Shown piece by piece: positions 25,933 to 33,510 of a stretch of DNA of 64,000 nucleotides. Source of the stretch: Exiguobacterium sp. (lineage in GTDB: Bacteria; Bacillota; Bacilli; Exiguobacteriales; Exiguobacteriaceae); NCBI RefSeq assembly GCF_020832205.1, contig NZ_JAFIFD010000013.1:62001-126000 (forward strand), read 5' to 3'. Made by a program: the position numbers and the translations under genes. Below the pieces are notes generated by a model. The model ran no database searches and was not told the origin of the DNA. It saw only the letters and a program-made list of their open reading frames with translations. Within the stretch, counting starts at the first letter, position 1, and each line of letters begins with the position of its first letter.

Positions 25933-28491
25933 TTGAAACCAACGATGACAAGACTCAGCGTGGCCGTTCTCGTCTCGAGCACTGTGCTCAGCACGATCGT
26001 CCCGACTCAGTCATACGCAGCAACATACGAAGGAACCGTAAATACCTCTATTTTGAACGTACGTTCCTCTACTTCGACATCTTCATCAATCGTCGGCAAG
26101 TTGACACAAGGAACAAAAGTACAAGTTTATTCCACAAGCAACAACTGGTCCGAAATAAATTTTAATGGGCAAAGACGATATGTTTCTTCGAGTTATCTGA
26201 CACTCAAAAAACAAGCAATATCGACTTCAACTAGTAAAGAAAGCTACATTACCACAGACAACCTTCATCTGAGAGTTAATTATGCAAGAACAGCTAATAT
26301 TATCACTACAATCCCCAAAAATAGTAAAGTAGAATACATATCTACTCATGGTGCAAATGGAACATGGTATCGAATTAAATTTGGGACTCATACAGGCTAT
26401 GTGGCTGCCTCATATCTTACAAAAACAGGATTAACTACAAACTCAACAACAAACAATGCTAGTTTAGATTCCGAACAAATTGTTTTACGAAATACTAACA
26501 TGCATACCAATTTTTCTAGAACAGCGCCAATAATTTATAATGTTAAGAAAAATGAACCAGTTAAAGTGGTTTCTACTCATGGAGCGAATAATACCTGGTA
26601 TAGAATAGAATATCGCGGTCAGTTAGGTTATGTTGCAAAAGCAGATATTACTAAAAACGAATTATTTGTTATCAAACAAGCACCATTTCATTCTCAACCT
26701 TTTTCTTCTTCAAAAATTCTAAGTGAACTATCTCCAGGGACAAAAGTGAGTTATGTTAAACCCCATGGTCAAAACGGTACTTGGTATGAAGTGAAATTTG
26801 GTAATACTACTGGTTATATGGCTAAATGGAATCTTTCAGTAGATTCGACGGATGTCCAACCTACAAAATCACTTTTCACAAACAAAGAGACTAATCTTCA
26901 TGTTTCTACGATTTCATCCTCTGCAATCGCCGCAAAAATCCCTAAAGGGGCCGAGGTGAACTATTACTCGAAACATGGAGCAAATGGAACTTGGTTTAAA
27001 ATCTCTTATAAAGGTATTGTTGGTTACTCCGCTGCTTGGGATCTTTCAGAAACTCCTCCTCCAGTTGAAGAGTATGAAATTGAACAGCAAGTCCGCGTAA
27101 ACGTCCCAAATAACGCCACATTGAATGTTCGCGAAAGAGCTACAACAGATAGTAAAGAACTTGGAAAATTAACAACTGGAACCGTTGTGTCAGTAAAACC
27201 AGTGTCCAATACGACTTGGGGGCTGTTGACAAGCGGTAATCTAGCTGGGGGTTACATTCACCTGAGTTATACGACACCAGTCACGACAACGCCTCCAGTT
27301 ACAGGAATCCAACGGGTCGTATCTCATACATCTTATCCAATCTCTTTGCGTACCATGGCTGAACGACAAGTCGCTCAGTTTGGTCAAACAGATGCATACC
27401 GTAACGCCCCAGCCTATTTACCACGCGCTTGGGTGAGCGTAAACGGAAACACAGGGACCATCGTGAACAATCAACTTCGAGTCATTTCTGGAATTGGAAC
27501 TGCACTTAAAATGTCTGCTTCTTCAACTTCAACCACGCTCGCAACAATACCTAACGGGACGAACATCGAGTATGTAGATCGACAAGTTGTTGGGACCGCT
27601 GTTTGGTATCGGGTCAAATATGGCTCTATGACTGGTTTTGTCACACCGAGCTCGGTTGTGGGTGCCGCGAATATCCTTAGTCAACCGAGTTTGACATCGC
27701 ACGCATATGGTCAAATCAATCCTGGGGAGACTGTCACAATCACTGGCCAGACAGGTACTTACTATACGGTTTCATATCGCCGCCCTGCAGGTCATAATAT
27801 CCGGATATTTGATAATGTGTGGCGTCGAGCTTCTGTTACGGATCTCGAACCGTTTGTAAACCCGAATAATTTCGATCAAAATTCTCAGGCGTTCTATCAG
27901 TTTCTTGATTTATCAAAGAGTGCTGGAACGACTGCGTCTACGTTGAATAAAGTACTTGTGAATACTGGCACTCTAACGAATCAAGGACAAGCATTCATTA
28001 ACGCTGCAAACCAATACAGCATTAACGAGATTTACTTGCTCTCTCACGCTGTTCACGAAACAGGCCATGGAAAATCTGTTCTTGCCCAAGGGGTTCCTGT
28101 CGATAAAGACGGAAATGCACTCATCAACTCGAGTGGTACTCGGATTCATCCGGAACGACCGGTTGCCGCTACCGTCTACAACATGTACGGCATTCAAGCA
28201 GTAGATAGCAGCCCGCTCGCGACCGGTGCAAAGTTTGCTTTTGAACAAAAATGGTTCAGTCCTGAAGCAGCCATTGTTGGAGGCGCATATTGGATTGGTG
28301 CAAGCTATATCAACCATCCGACCTACAAACAAAACACGCTTTATAAGATGCGTTTCAATCCGGCTAACCCAGGCGTACATCAGTACGCGACAGACATCGG
28401 ATGGGCAACGAAACAAACGGCACGGATTTATCAGACGTACCAAACACTTGACTCTTACACGCTTCACTTCGACGTACCAAAGTTCCAATAA
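25933..28491 (+). CDS. Secreted SH3-repeat N-acetylglucosaminidase (autolysin)
   Basis: An 852-residue exported cell-wall hydrolase. After a signal peptide (about 1-30) come at least six SH3b-type repeats (about 30-440); repeats 2-5 share the signature STHGANGTWYRIKFG...GYVA. Two further SH3-like units follow, then a C-terminal glucosaminidase domain (about 640-850; HAVHETGHGKSVLA with the likely catalytic Glu, VYNMYGIQA, GGAYWIGASYI) like that of B. subtilis LytD. It should cleave the glycan of peptidoglycan in cell separation or turnover. The start is TTG with AAAGGGG upstream. The repeat section is clearly more AT-rich than both ends. Confidence 0.9.
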   Translation: MKPTMTRLSVAVLVSSTVLSTIVPTQSYAATYEGTVNTSILNVRSSTSTSSSIVGKLTQGTKVQVYSTSNNWSEINFNGQRRYVSSSYLTLKKQAISTSTSKESYITTDNLHLRVNYARTANIITTIPKNSKVEYISTHGANGTWYRIKFGTHTGYVAASYLTKTGLTTNSTTNNASLDSEQIVLRNTNMHTNFSRTAPIIYNVKKNEPVKVVSTHGANNTWYRIEYRGQLGYVAKADITKNELFVIKQAPFHSQPFSSSKILSELSPGTKVSYVKPHGQNGTWYEVKFGNTTGYMAKWNLSVDSTDVQPTKSLFTNKETNLHVSTISSSAIAAKIPKGAEVNYYSKHGANGTWFKISYKGIVGYSAAWDLSETPPPVEEYEIEQQVRVNVPNNATLNVRERATTDSKELGKLTTGTVVSVKPVSNTTWGLLTSGNLAGGYIHLSYTTPVTTTPPVTGIQRVVSHTSYPISLRTMAERQVAQFGQTDAYRNAPAYLPRAWVSVNGNTGTIVNNQLRVISGIGTALKMSASSTSTTLATIPNGTNIEYVDRQVVGTAVWYRVKYGSMTGFVTPSSVVGAANILSQPSLTSHAYGQINPGETVTITGQTGTYYTVSYRRPAGHNIRIFDNVWRRASVTDLEPFVNPNNFDQNSQAFYQFLDLSKSAGTTASTLNKVLVNTGTLTNQGQAFINAANQYSINEIYLLSHAVHETGHGKSVLAQGVPVDKDGNALINSSGTRIHPERPVAATVYNMYGIQAVDSSPLATGAKFAFEQKWFSPEAAIVGGAYWIGASYINHPTYKQNTLYKMRFNPANPGVHQYATDIGWATKQTARIYQTYQTLDSYTLHFDVPKFQ
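26260..27045 (+). repeat. Array of four SH3b-like coding repeats
   Basis: Four units of about 65 codons sit within the autolysin gene, each with a Thr-His-Gly-(Ala/Gln)-Asn-X-Thr-Trp core and a following G-Y-(V/M/S)-A. They are diverged at DNA level, so this is an old domain array. Base composition is AT-rich against the flanks. Confidence 0.8.
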
Positions 28492-28497
28492 CAAACA

Positions 28498-28531
28498 AGA
28501 GACACGAGCCATCCGGCTTCGTGTCTCTTTT
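28498..28531. terminator. Shared terminator between the autolysin and the 28.5-29.9 kb cassette
   Basis: The stem AGAGACACGA/TCGTGTCTCT is followed by TTTT on the plus strand. The two operons converge here. Confidence 0.8.
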
Positions 28532-28944
28532 CATGTCCACTCGATCGAATCGACGATCGCTTCAACTTCTAACTTTTCATCGGTCATCTTGTCCGCGACG
28601 TACGTCAAGAACAAGAGACGTTTCCCGTCCGTGAGTGACCAGACGTCCAAATGCATGCCGTCTTCAATCCCGCTCGCATAAGCCGTCGTCATCCCAGCCG
28701 ACTGATCGGTCACACTCGGTGCGACTTTGACTTCAATCGGAAATTCGCCTAAAAACGTGTTCAATTCTTGTAGCGCCGCATCCTCGGGCGCCTGCTCTGT
28801 CTCTGCTTCATAGATGGACATTTGTAGCGTCCCTTGGGCGTCTAATTCGACCGAGTAGAAGCTGACGTGATCTTCTTCCTCGTTGTATTCAAAGTGTTCT
28901 GGATACGTCAAACGAATCCATCCATCGATTTCGTATTCTTTCAT
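28531..28944 (-). CDS. Hypothetical DcrB/DUF1795-like protein
   Basis: A 137-residue acidic soluble protein with no signal peptide. The pattern IRLTYPEHFEYNEEEDHVSFYSVELD...LQMSIYEAE followed by an alternating beta/alpha C terminus (LLFLTYVADKM, then a final helix VEAIVDSIEW) recalls the small DcrB/DUF1795 fold, but that is a weak match by eye. It overlaps the stop of the Imm11-like gene (ATGA) and has GGAG eight bases before, so it belongs to that three-gene cassette. Confidence 0.7.
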   Translation of the reverse strand: MKEYEIDGWIRLTYPEHFEYNEEEDHVSFYSVELDAQGTLQMSIYEAETEQAPEDAALQELNTFLGEFPIEVKVAPSVTDQSAGMTTAYASGIEDGMHLDVWSLTDGKRLLFLTYVADKMTDEKLEVEAIVDSIEWT

Positions 28945-29495
28945 GCCGTCTGCTCCTTCGTCTTCTTAAAAGCTAAGCCGGTCACCATTCTTGCTTGGAG
29001 CGCATACTTCAGTCGCTCGGTCACATAAAGGCGCTGGCTGTTTACATCTTGGGCGATCATATGCCCGAATAAATTCATGCGCACCGTTTGGTTCGAGAGA
29101 AAATATAGTCGGTCTGGGCTGAGCGGCCGATACTCTCCCGAGTCTTCCATCTGTTCGATTTCAAACCGTCTCAACACGTTTAGCGCGGAGTATTCGTCTG
29201 TTTTACCAGTCGTCGTATGCAATTCGACCCGGACGAGTTGGATATCATAAGGACAAAGGTTCATCAAAATGGGACCGATTCGATCATGGATCAACAATAC
29301 GCCCATGTCCGTTTCGATCAAATCAGGTAGCACCCCTGCGTCTTGCGAGATGCTCAAAACGACGTACGGGCGTTCAGTCGGTGCGAGCAATTCCCCTTTA
29401 AAGAAGCGGAATCGTTGTATGCCGGTCAATACGCGGGCTTTCCAGGCGATGCCTCGGGCTTCCGCTTCAATCCGATACAGCCTTTCTCCACTCAC
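28941..29495 (-). CDS. Imm11/DUF1629-like protein (possible toxin immunity protein)
   Basis: A 184-residue cytoplasmic protein. Its layout follows DUF1629/Imm11-type immunity proteins: a central MGVLLIHDRIGPILMNL segment, then DEYSALNVLRRFEIEQM, and a C-terminal FGHMIAQDVNSQRLYVTERL followed by MVTGLAFKK, like the 'vSe.lk..le...ltGl.F' ending of that family. The GTG at 29495 starts 3 bases after the upstream stop, with AAGGGGGAG inside the upstream gene. No toxin gene is visible, so an immunity role is inference. Confidence 0.6.
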   Translation of the reverse strand: MSGERLYRIEAEARGIAWKARVLTGIQRFRFFKGELLAPTERPYVVLSISQDAGVLPDLIETDMGVLLIHDRIGPILMNLCPYDIQLVRVELHTTTGKTDEYSALNVLRRFEIEQMEDSGEYRPLSPDRLYFLSNQTVRMNLFGHMIAQDVNSQRLYVTERLKYALQARMVTGLAFKKTKEQTA

Positions 29496-29497
29496 GA

Positions 29498-29863
29498 CTA
29501 CTCCCCCTTCAATTGTTTGAGCGTCTCGACGAATCGACCCCACTCGTCCTCGTCACAGACGACCTTACTTTCAATTCCCCATTCTTCCTCGATCTTCAAA
29601 CGTACCTCGTTTGACTCGACATGCCGGTGCAAGGACAAGTCACCTAGCTGCACTTGAGCCGGCTCGATGCTGAACTGTTCTGCAGGCCGTCCGACCCACT
29701 TGAGGCGATCGGTACGTAAAATGACCGTCCAGCCCTTGTCATACCGAAACGAAAATGTCCATTGTCGCAAAGTGACCGTCTGCTCGACTTCTTTCGCTTG
29801 TTTCATCATTCGAAACCCTTCGCTCATCATCTGCAAATACGATTTTCGTTCGCTCACGCCCAT
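29498..29863 (-). CDS. Hypothetical protein, first gene of a three-gene cassette
   Basis: A 121-residue protein I do not recognise. It has a basic N-terminal helix (RKSYLQMMSEGFRMMKQAKEV) then mostly beta-strand sequence (TLRQWTFSFRYDKGWTVILRTDRLKW) and an acidic, Trp-containing C terminus. No signal peptide or membrane segment is seen. It is tightly linked to the Imm11-like and DcrB-like genes downstream. A GTG two codons into the frame is an equally good start. Confidence 0.65.
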   Translation of the reverse strand: MGVSERKSYLQMMSEGFRMMKQAKEVEQTVTLRQWTFSFRYDKGWTVILRTDRLKWVGRPAEQFSIEPAQVQLGDLSLHRHVESNEVRLKIEEEWGIESKVVCDEDEWGRFVETLKQLKGE

Positions 29864-29934
29864 CCACTCCCCTCTTCTATTATCTTAGCAAGATAACCTC
29901 TTCCGTAACAACCAATGTTTTTGCAAAAAAGGGT

Positions 29935-29962
29935 TTGCAAACACAAATTCCTATGCTATTAT
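29935..29962 (+). promoter_or_regulatory. Promoter of the tRNA-Gly pair
   Basis: TTGCAA at 29935-29940 and TATTAT at 29957-29962 with 16 bp spacing, about 25 bp before the first tRNA. Confidence 0.5.
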
Positions 29963-29986
29963 ATTTATCGTAACGTTAAGCGTTTC

Positions 29987-30060
29987 GCGGGTGTAGTTTA
30001 ATGGTAAAACCTCAGCCTTCCAAGCTGATGACGAGGGTTCGATTCCCTTCACCCGCTCCA
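29987..30060 (+). tRNA. tRNA-Gly (anticodon TCC), copy 1
   Basis: A 74-base cloverleaf with acceptor GCGGGTG/CACCCGC, D-loop TTTAATGGTAAAA, anticodon loop CTTCCAA (TCC) and T-arm GAGGGTTCGATTCCCTTC. CCA is encoded. Confidence 0.97.
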
Positions 30061-30076
30061 TTTTAATATTCACACT

Positions 30077-30150
30077 GCGGGTGTAGTTTAATGGTAAAAC
30101 CTCAGCCTTCCAAGCTGATGACGAGAGTTCGATTCTCTTCACCCGCTCCA
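30077..30150 (+). tRNA. tRNA-Gly (anticodon TCC), copy 2
   Basis: Identical to the first copy except for two bases in the T stem (GAGAG...CTCTT in place of GAGGG...CCCTT), which change a G-C pair to A-U and keep pairing. CCA is encoded. The two genes are 16 bp apart. Confidence 0.97.
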
Positions 30151-30164
30151 AATTTCAACATATA

Positions 30165-30245
30165 CGCGAGAGTTTTTCTCGCACACATAACCGCATGATG
30201 CACATCATGCTAAAAGCAGAAAGTCTCTCGACTTTCTGCTTTTTT
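30165..30245 (+). terminator. Terminator region after the tRNA-Gly pair
   Basis: Three hairpins in series: GCGAGA/TCTCGC (about 30165-30181), GCATGATG/CATCATGC (30193-30210) and a strong AGCAGAAAGT/ACTTTCTGCT (30215-30240) followed by T tracts. The last is the likely terminator. Confidence 0.85.
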
Positions 30246-30315
30246 GTTTTCCGCAATAACGCATATGCGGTGCAAATTCGGGAAAAGACAGATAGACAAT
30301 GAGGAGGGATGATCC

Positions 30316-31116
30316 GTGATCCAAGTTCGCCTACAACCGTTTACCGTTTATGAGAGTGCCCTCATGCGCACGACATCGACATTGATTTTTACCGAGGAGA
30401 GCCTTATTCTGGTCGACCCGAACTGGTTGCCCGAAGAAGTCGCGATGATTCGGCGCGACATCGAGCTAGCCCGGGACGGAAAGAAGTTATACGTCATCTA
30501 CACCCATCATCACTACGACCACATCATCGGAGCCTACGCGTTTCCTGACGCGACCGTGATCGCCTCGAAGGCGTTCGTCGAGGCAAACTCGGATGACCAA
30601 TTGCGGGAGATTCAGTCGTTTTACGAACAGAACTATATCAATCGGCCGATTCATAAGCCAGCCGTCGATCTGATCATCGCTGAAGATGGCACGCTCGAGC
30701 TCGGTTCTACCCCAATCACGTTCTATTTGACACCTGGTCACGAGTTGACCCATATGTCTCTCGTCGTCGAACCACTGAAGCTGCTCTTGTGCGGAGACTA
30801 TGGTTCAAATATCGAACCGCCTTTTATCGAGCATGACGCAGAAGACTACGTCGAATCACTCCAAAAATTGCAGACGGCCGTCTATGAGCATGAAATCCGC
30901 TGGCTCGTCCCAGGTCACGGTGACGTCTGCGATGATCGCAGTAAAATGATCGAACGGCTCAGTGCGGCCGAAGAATACATTCTCGCCTTGCCGGAGGAGC
31001 GCATCTGGTCCAAGTTATGGCCGGAGCATGCCTTCTTCGACCGCGTCCATGAGCGTAATCGAGAACACGTCGAACAAAAAATGCGGGAACGCGAAGCGCG
31101 CCGCCAAGATTATTAA
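30316..31116 (+). CDS. Metallo-beta-lactamase-fold hydrolase
   Basis: A 266-residue cytoplasmic MBL-fold protein with the metal motif HxHxDH (HHHYDH, residues 64-69), a GHELTH segment carrying the next His, CGDYGSN with the bridging Asp, and LVPGHGD with the last His. These enzymes hydrolyse thioesters, lactones or other small esters; the substrate is unknown. The start is GTG with GAGGAGGG upstream. It appears to be a single-gene unit. Confidence 0.85.
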   Translation: MIQVRLQPFTVYESALMRTTSTLIFTEESLILVDPNWLPEEVAMIRRDIELARDGKKLYVIYTHHHYDHIIGAYAFPDATVIASKAFVEANSDDQLREIQSFYEQNYINRPIHKPAVDLIIAEDGTLELGSTPITFYLTPGHELTHMSLVVEPLKLLLCGDYGSNIEPPFIEHDAEDYVESLQKLQTAVYEHEIRWLVPGHGDVCDDRSKMIERLSAAEEYILALPEERIWSKLWPEHAFFDRVHERNREHVEQKMREREARRQDY

Positions 31117-31153
31117 TAAAAAAAATCGCAACGTCTCCCCAAGACGTTGCGAT
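31117..31153 (-). terminator. Terminator of the 34-residue membrane protein gene
   Basis: The 12-bp perfect stem ATCGCAACGTCT/AGACGTTGCGAT is followed by T8 on the minus strand. It also lies just after the MBL gene on the plus strand. Confidence 0.85.
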
Positions 31154-31168
31154 CCCCCCTATGTAAAA

Positions 31169-31273
31169 CTATTTCTTTGTGACGCGTTCTGAGCGGACCG
31201 TGAACATACGGTCAATCCCAAAAATCGTCACGCCTGTCAGCGCGAGCAATCCTATCATGGCTGTTGAAAACAT
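31169..31273 (-). CDS. Small membrane protein, 34 residues
   Basis: A short frame starting MFSTAMIGLLALTGVTIFG, then a basic tail (IDRMFTVRSERVTKK). It has one hydrophobic helix, a GGGGGT ribosome site eight bases before the ATG, a TATAAT box on the minus strand at about 31325-31320 and a strong terminator directly after it. Those three signals make it a likely gene despite its size. No family is recognised; a role as a partner of a larger membrane protein is only a guess. Confidence 0.65.
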   Translation of the reverse strand: MFSTAMIGLLALTGVTIFGIDRMFTVRSERVTKK

Positions 31274-31347
31274 TGACCGTACCCCCATTGTTCACAAATT
31301 CGTCATAATCACCCCGTGTTTTTATTATAGTAGAAACCGTTCTGAAA

Positions 31348-31361
31348 AGAAAGCGTTTTCT
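31348..31361 (-). promoter_or_regulatory. cre-like palindrome before the 34-residue gene
   Basis: AGAAAGCGTTTTCT is nearly palindromic and resembles a cre box with mismatches at both end positions. It lies just upstream of the TATAAT of the small gene. Confidence 0.35.
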
Positions 31362-31507
31362 TCAAACTTTCTTCACATTTATAGCTTGCTTTCGCTTCAC
31401 CTCTTTCTGTGTAGCCCTCGTTAAATATGTGTAGGTTTTGTGGAATGTGGGAATACACTCTATAAGAATAAAAGAGACAGAAAGCTGTTCGTTGAGGAGG
31501 AAGAGGT

Positions 31508-31714
31508 ATGATTAAGTATGGCACGTTGGTGCGGGTCGAAGGGAAATATGCCGTGCTACGTTGGAACAACGGCTCAAGTTTTATCCCGAGACGATTCTTG
31601 CCATCAGAAGCACGTGTTGGCGATACGATCATTCGAGATAATCACCACTATTACCTCGAAGAAGACATGACACCGAATTTCGATGCGCTGATTAAACAAC
31701 ATTATAAAAAATAA
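31508..31714 (+). CDS. Small DUF3006-like protein
   Basis: A 68-residue soluble protein (MIKYGTLVRVEGKYAVLRW...FIPRRFLPSEARVGDTII). The order 'VRVEGKYAVL ... IPRRFLP ... VGDTI' is like the small beta-barrel DUF3006 proteins, whose role is unknown. It has a strong GAGGAGGAAGAGG ribosome site and its own terminator. Confidence 0.7.
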   Translation: MIKYGTLVRVEGKYAVLRWNNGSSFIPRRFLPSEARVGDTIIRDNHHYYLEEDMTPNFDALIKQHYKK

Positions 31715-31751
31715 ACAAAGACAGACCGGTTCATTTCCAGTCTGTCTTTGT
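31715..31751. terminator. Bidirectional terminator
   Basis: The 12-bp stem ACAAAGACAGAC/GTCTGTCTTTGT lies between two convergent genes, with A/T-rich flank on the DUF3006-like side. Confidence 0.75.
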
Positions 31752-31755
31752 ACGT

Positions 31756-32307
31756 TCAGTCCGTCTCTTCATGCAGCCACTGAAAGTCAACCGGTCCGAT
31801 TTGTTTAGCCGTGATCCGGCCGTCCGTCGCGATTACGTACGTCGTCGGCAACGCCACGACCCGGTACGTCTTCTCGACCACTCCGGCTTCGTCTAGCAGT
31901 ACAGGAAAGCTGACCGGTACTTCAGTCAAAAACGCTTCGACGTCTGCTTTGCCCCGGCGTTCATTTTTTGTGACGTTCACACCGAGCACCGGGATTCCGG
32001 TTTCCTCGCCGAACGCGATCAATTCGGGCAGTTCCTCCCGGCACGGCGGGCACCAAGACGCCCAAAAGTTTAACACGACTTGTTCTCCCGCATAATCGGA
32101 CAAGGCGACGGTTTCGCCTTCAATCGTCTCAAGCTCGAAGGCCGGCGCTCGTTGACCAACTTCGAGACCGCCAAGCACGGAAGCGTCCCCAGCGATGCTG
32201 ACCGGCTCTGTTTCTCGGCTCGCCTTATATTCTTCATAGCCTTTGTAAGCCAATCCGGCGACGAGCGCCATCATGACCAATCCAACGAATAGTTTATGAA
32301 CTCTCAT
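31756..32307 (-). CDS. Membrane-anchored thioredoxin-like protein (ResA/TlpA type)
   Basis: About 183 residues with an N-terminal signal anchor (VHKLFVGLVMMALVAGLAY) and an extracytoplasmic AhpC/TSA-type thioredoxin fold carrying WASWCPPCREE and the cis-Pro region VVALPTTYVI. TlpA/ResA proteins keep haem-binding or copper-binding cysteines reduced outside the membrane, in cytochrome c or CuA maturation. Either function would suit the oxidase and nos genes of this window, but it is not adjacent to them. The second ATG is preferred from the AAGGGG spacing. Confidence 0.87.
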   Translation of the reverse strand: MRVHKLFVGLVMMALVAGLAYKGYEEYKASRETEPVSIAGDASVLGGLEVGQRAPAFELETIEGETVALSDYAGEQVVLNFWASWCPPCREELPELIAFGEETGIPVLGVNVTKNERRGKADVEAFLTEVPVSFPVLLDEAGVVEKTYRVVALPTTYVIATDGRITAKQIGPVDFQWLHEETD

Positions 32308-32380
32308 CATTTACCCCTTGTCGTCTGTACGATACATTTCTAAACTTAACTTATCATATTCGTTCAAAGGAGAGTAATAT

Positions 32381-33238
32381 ATGATTCATCTTCATAATGA
32401 AAACGTGAACGTAACTTTAAAAGCACAAGGGGCGGAACTGACAAGCTGGGAAGTTTTCGGGACCGAGTTGCTCTGGCAAGGCGACCCGACGTATTGGGGA
32501 CGCCAGGCACCGATCTTGTTCCCGTTCGTCGGCCGACTCCTCGACGACCGTTACCTTTACGACGGATCGACGTATACGATGAGTCAGCACGGTTTCGCCC
32601 GCGATGAGCTGTTCGAGCTCGTTGCATCATCCGACACACATGCTCGCTTCAAACTTCAGGCTACGACTGAGACACGTACCCATTACCCGTTTCAGTTCGA
32701 ACTGTTTGTGGAGTACCGATTGATCGGAGAAGAATTGACGATCACCTATCACGTTCATAACCGGGATGACGTGCCACTTCCATTTAGCATCGGCGGCCAT
32801 CCTGCCTTTAACATCCCGTTTGCGGGCGGTGCGTTCGAGGACTACACGATTGATTTTGGTGAGACGCGTCCGCTCGACAGACTGTTGCTCGAAGGACCTT
32901 ATTTGACGGGAGCGTATCAACCACTCGGGGAACGTCGCTACATCCCCCTCACTCACTCGCTCTTTGATCAAGACGCGCTCATCTTCGAGAATGTCGAGTA
33001 CGCCGCGCTGCGACATGAGCCGACAGGTCGCGCCATCGTCATGGAATGCCCGTCCTTCACGCACTTCGGGATTTGGTCGCCACCAAAATCAGACGCGCCG
33101 TTCGTCTGTCTCGAACCGTGGTTCGGACATGCCGACTATACCGGCCATCGCAAAGATATTCGTCAGAAAGAAGATATGCAGTTGCTGGCACCGAACGAGA
33201 CGTTCGAAGCCACGTACACGCTTTATCTCGAAACGTGA
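32381..33238 (+). CDS. Aldose 1-epimerase-family protein (LacX-like)
   Basis: A 285-residue galactose-mutarotase-fold protein. Key segments are LTSWEVFGTELLWQGDP, SQHGFARDELFELV with a conserved His, FSIGGHPAFNIPFAGG with the catalytic-type His, and LEPWFGHAD with a Glu in the catalytic position. It should interconvert anomers of a sugar or sugar phosphate. It forms a single-gene unit with AAGGAG eight bases before the ATG. Confidence 0.88.
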   Translation: MIHLHNENVNVTLKAQGAELTSWEVFGTELLWQGDPTYWGRQAPILFPFVGRLLDDRYLYDGSTYTMSQHGFARDELFELVASSDTHARFKLQATTETRTHYPFQFELFVEYRLIGEELTITYHVHNRDDVPLPFSIGGHPAFNIPFAGGAFEDYTIDFGETRPLDRLLLEGPYLTGAYQPLGERRYIPLTHSLFDQDALIFENVEYAALRHEPTGRAIVMECPSFTHFGIWSPPKSDAPFVCLEPWFGHADYTGHRKDIRQKEDMQLLAPNETFEATYTLYLET

Positions 33239-33267
33239 AAAAGGGCTGACCTATGTGCGGTCAGCCC
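33236..33267 (-). terminator. Terminator of the NmrA-like/PspC operon
   Basis: The stem GGGCTGACC/GGTCAGCCC with a 7-base loop is followed by TTTTT on the minus strand. Confidence 0.85.
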
Positions 33268-33273
33268 AACGTG

Positions 33274-33495
33274 TTAAAAACGACTTTCTTGTTCCGCCTC
33301 ATATTCTGAAGGCGGTTTTTTCATGACGATGGCCAAAACGATATAGATGAGGATACCTGGGCCTCCGAACAAGGCGAGGACGACGAAAATAATACGCATG
33401 AGCGTCACATCGACTCCAAGGTATTTCCCGAGCCCGGAACAGACACCGGCAATCATTTGATCAGACGGATCTTTATACAGTTTTCGTTCCATCAA
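33274..33495 (-). CDS. PspC-domain membrane protein
   Basis: A 73-residue protein with the PspC domain: LYKDPSDQMIAGVCSGLGKYLGVDVTLMRIIFV followed by a hydrophobic helix (LIYIVLAIVM) and a charged tail. PspC proteins take part in envelope stress responses. The start is TTG, with GGAGG eight bases before. It lies 15 bp after the NmrA-like gene, so the two form an operon. Confidence 0.88.
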   Translation of the reverse strand: MMERKLYKDPSDQMIAGVCSGLGKYLGVDVTLMRIIFVVLALFGGPGILIYIVLAIVMKKPPSEYEAEQESRF

Positions 33496-33510
33496 AGCTA
33501 GTCCCTCCCT

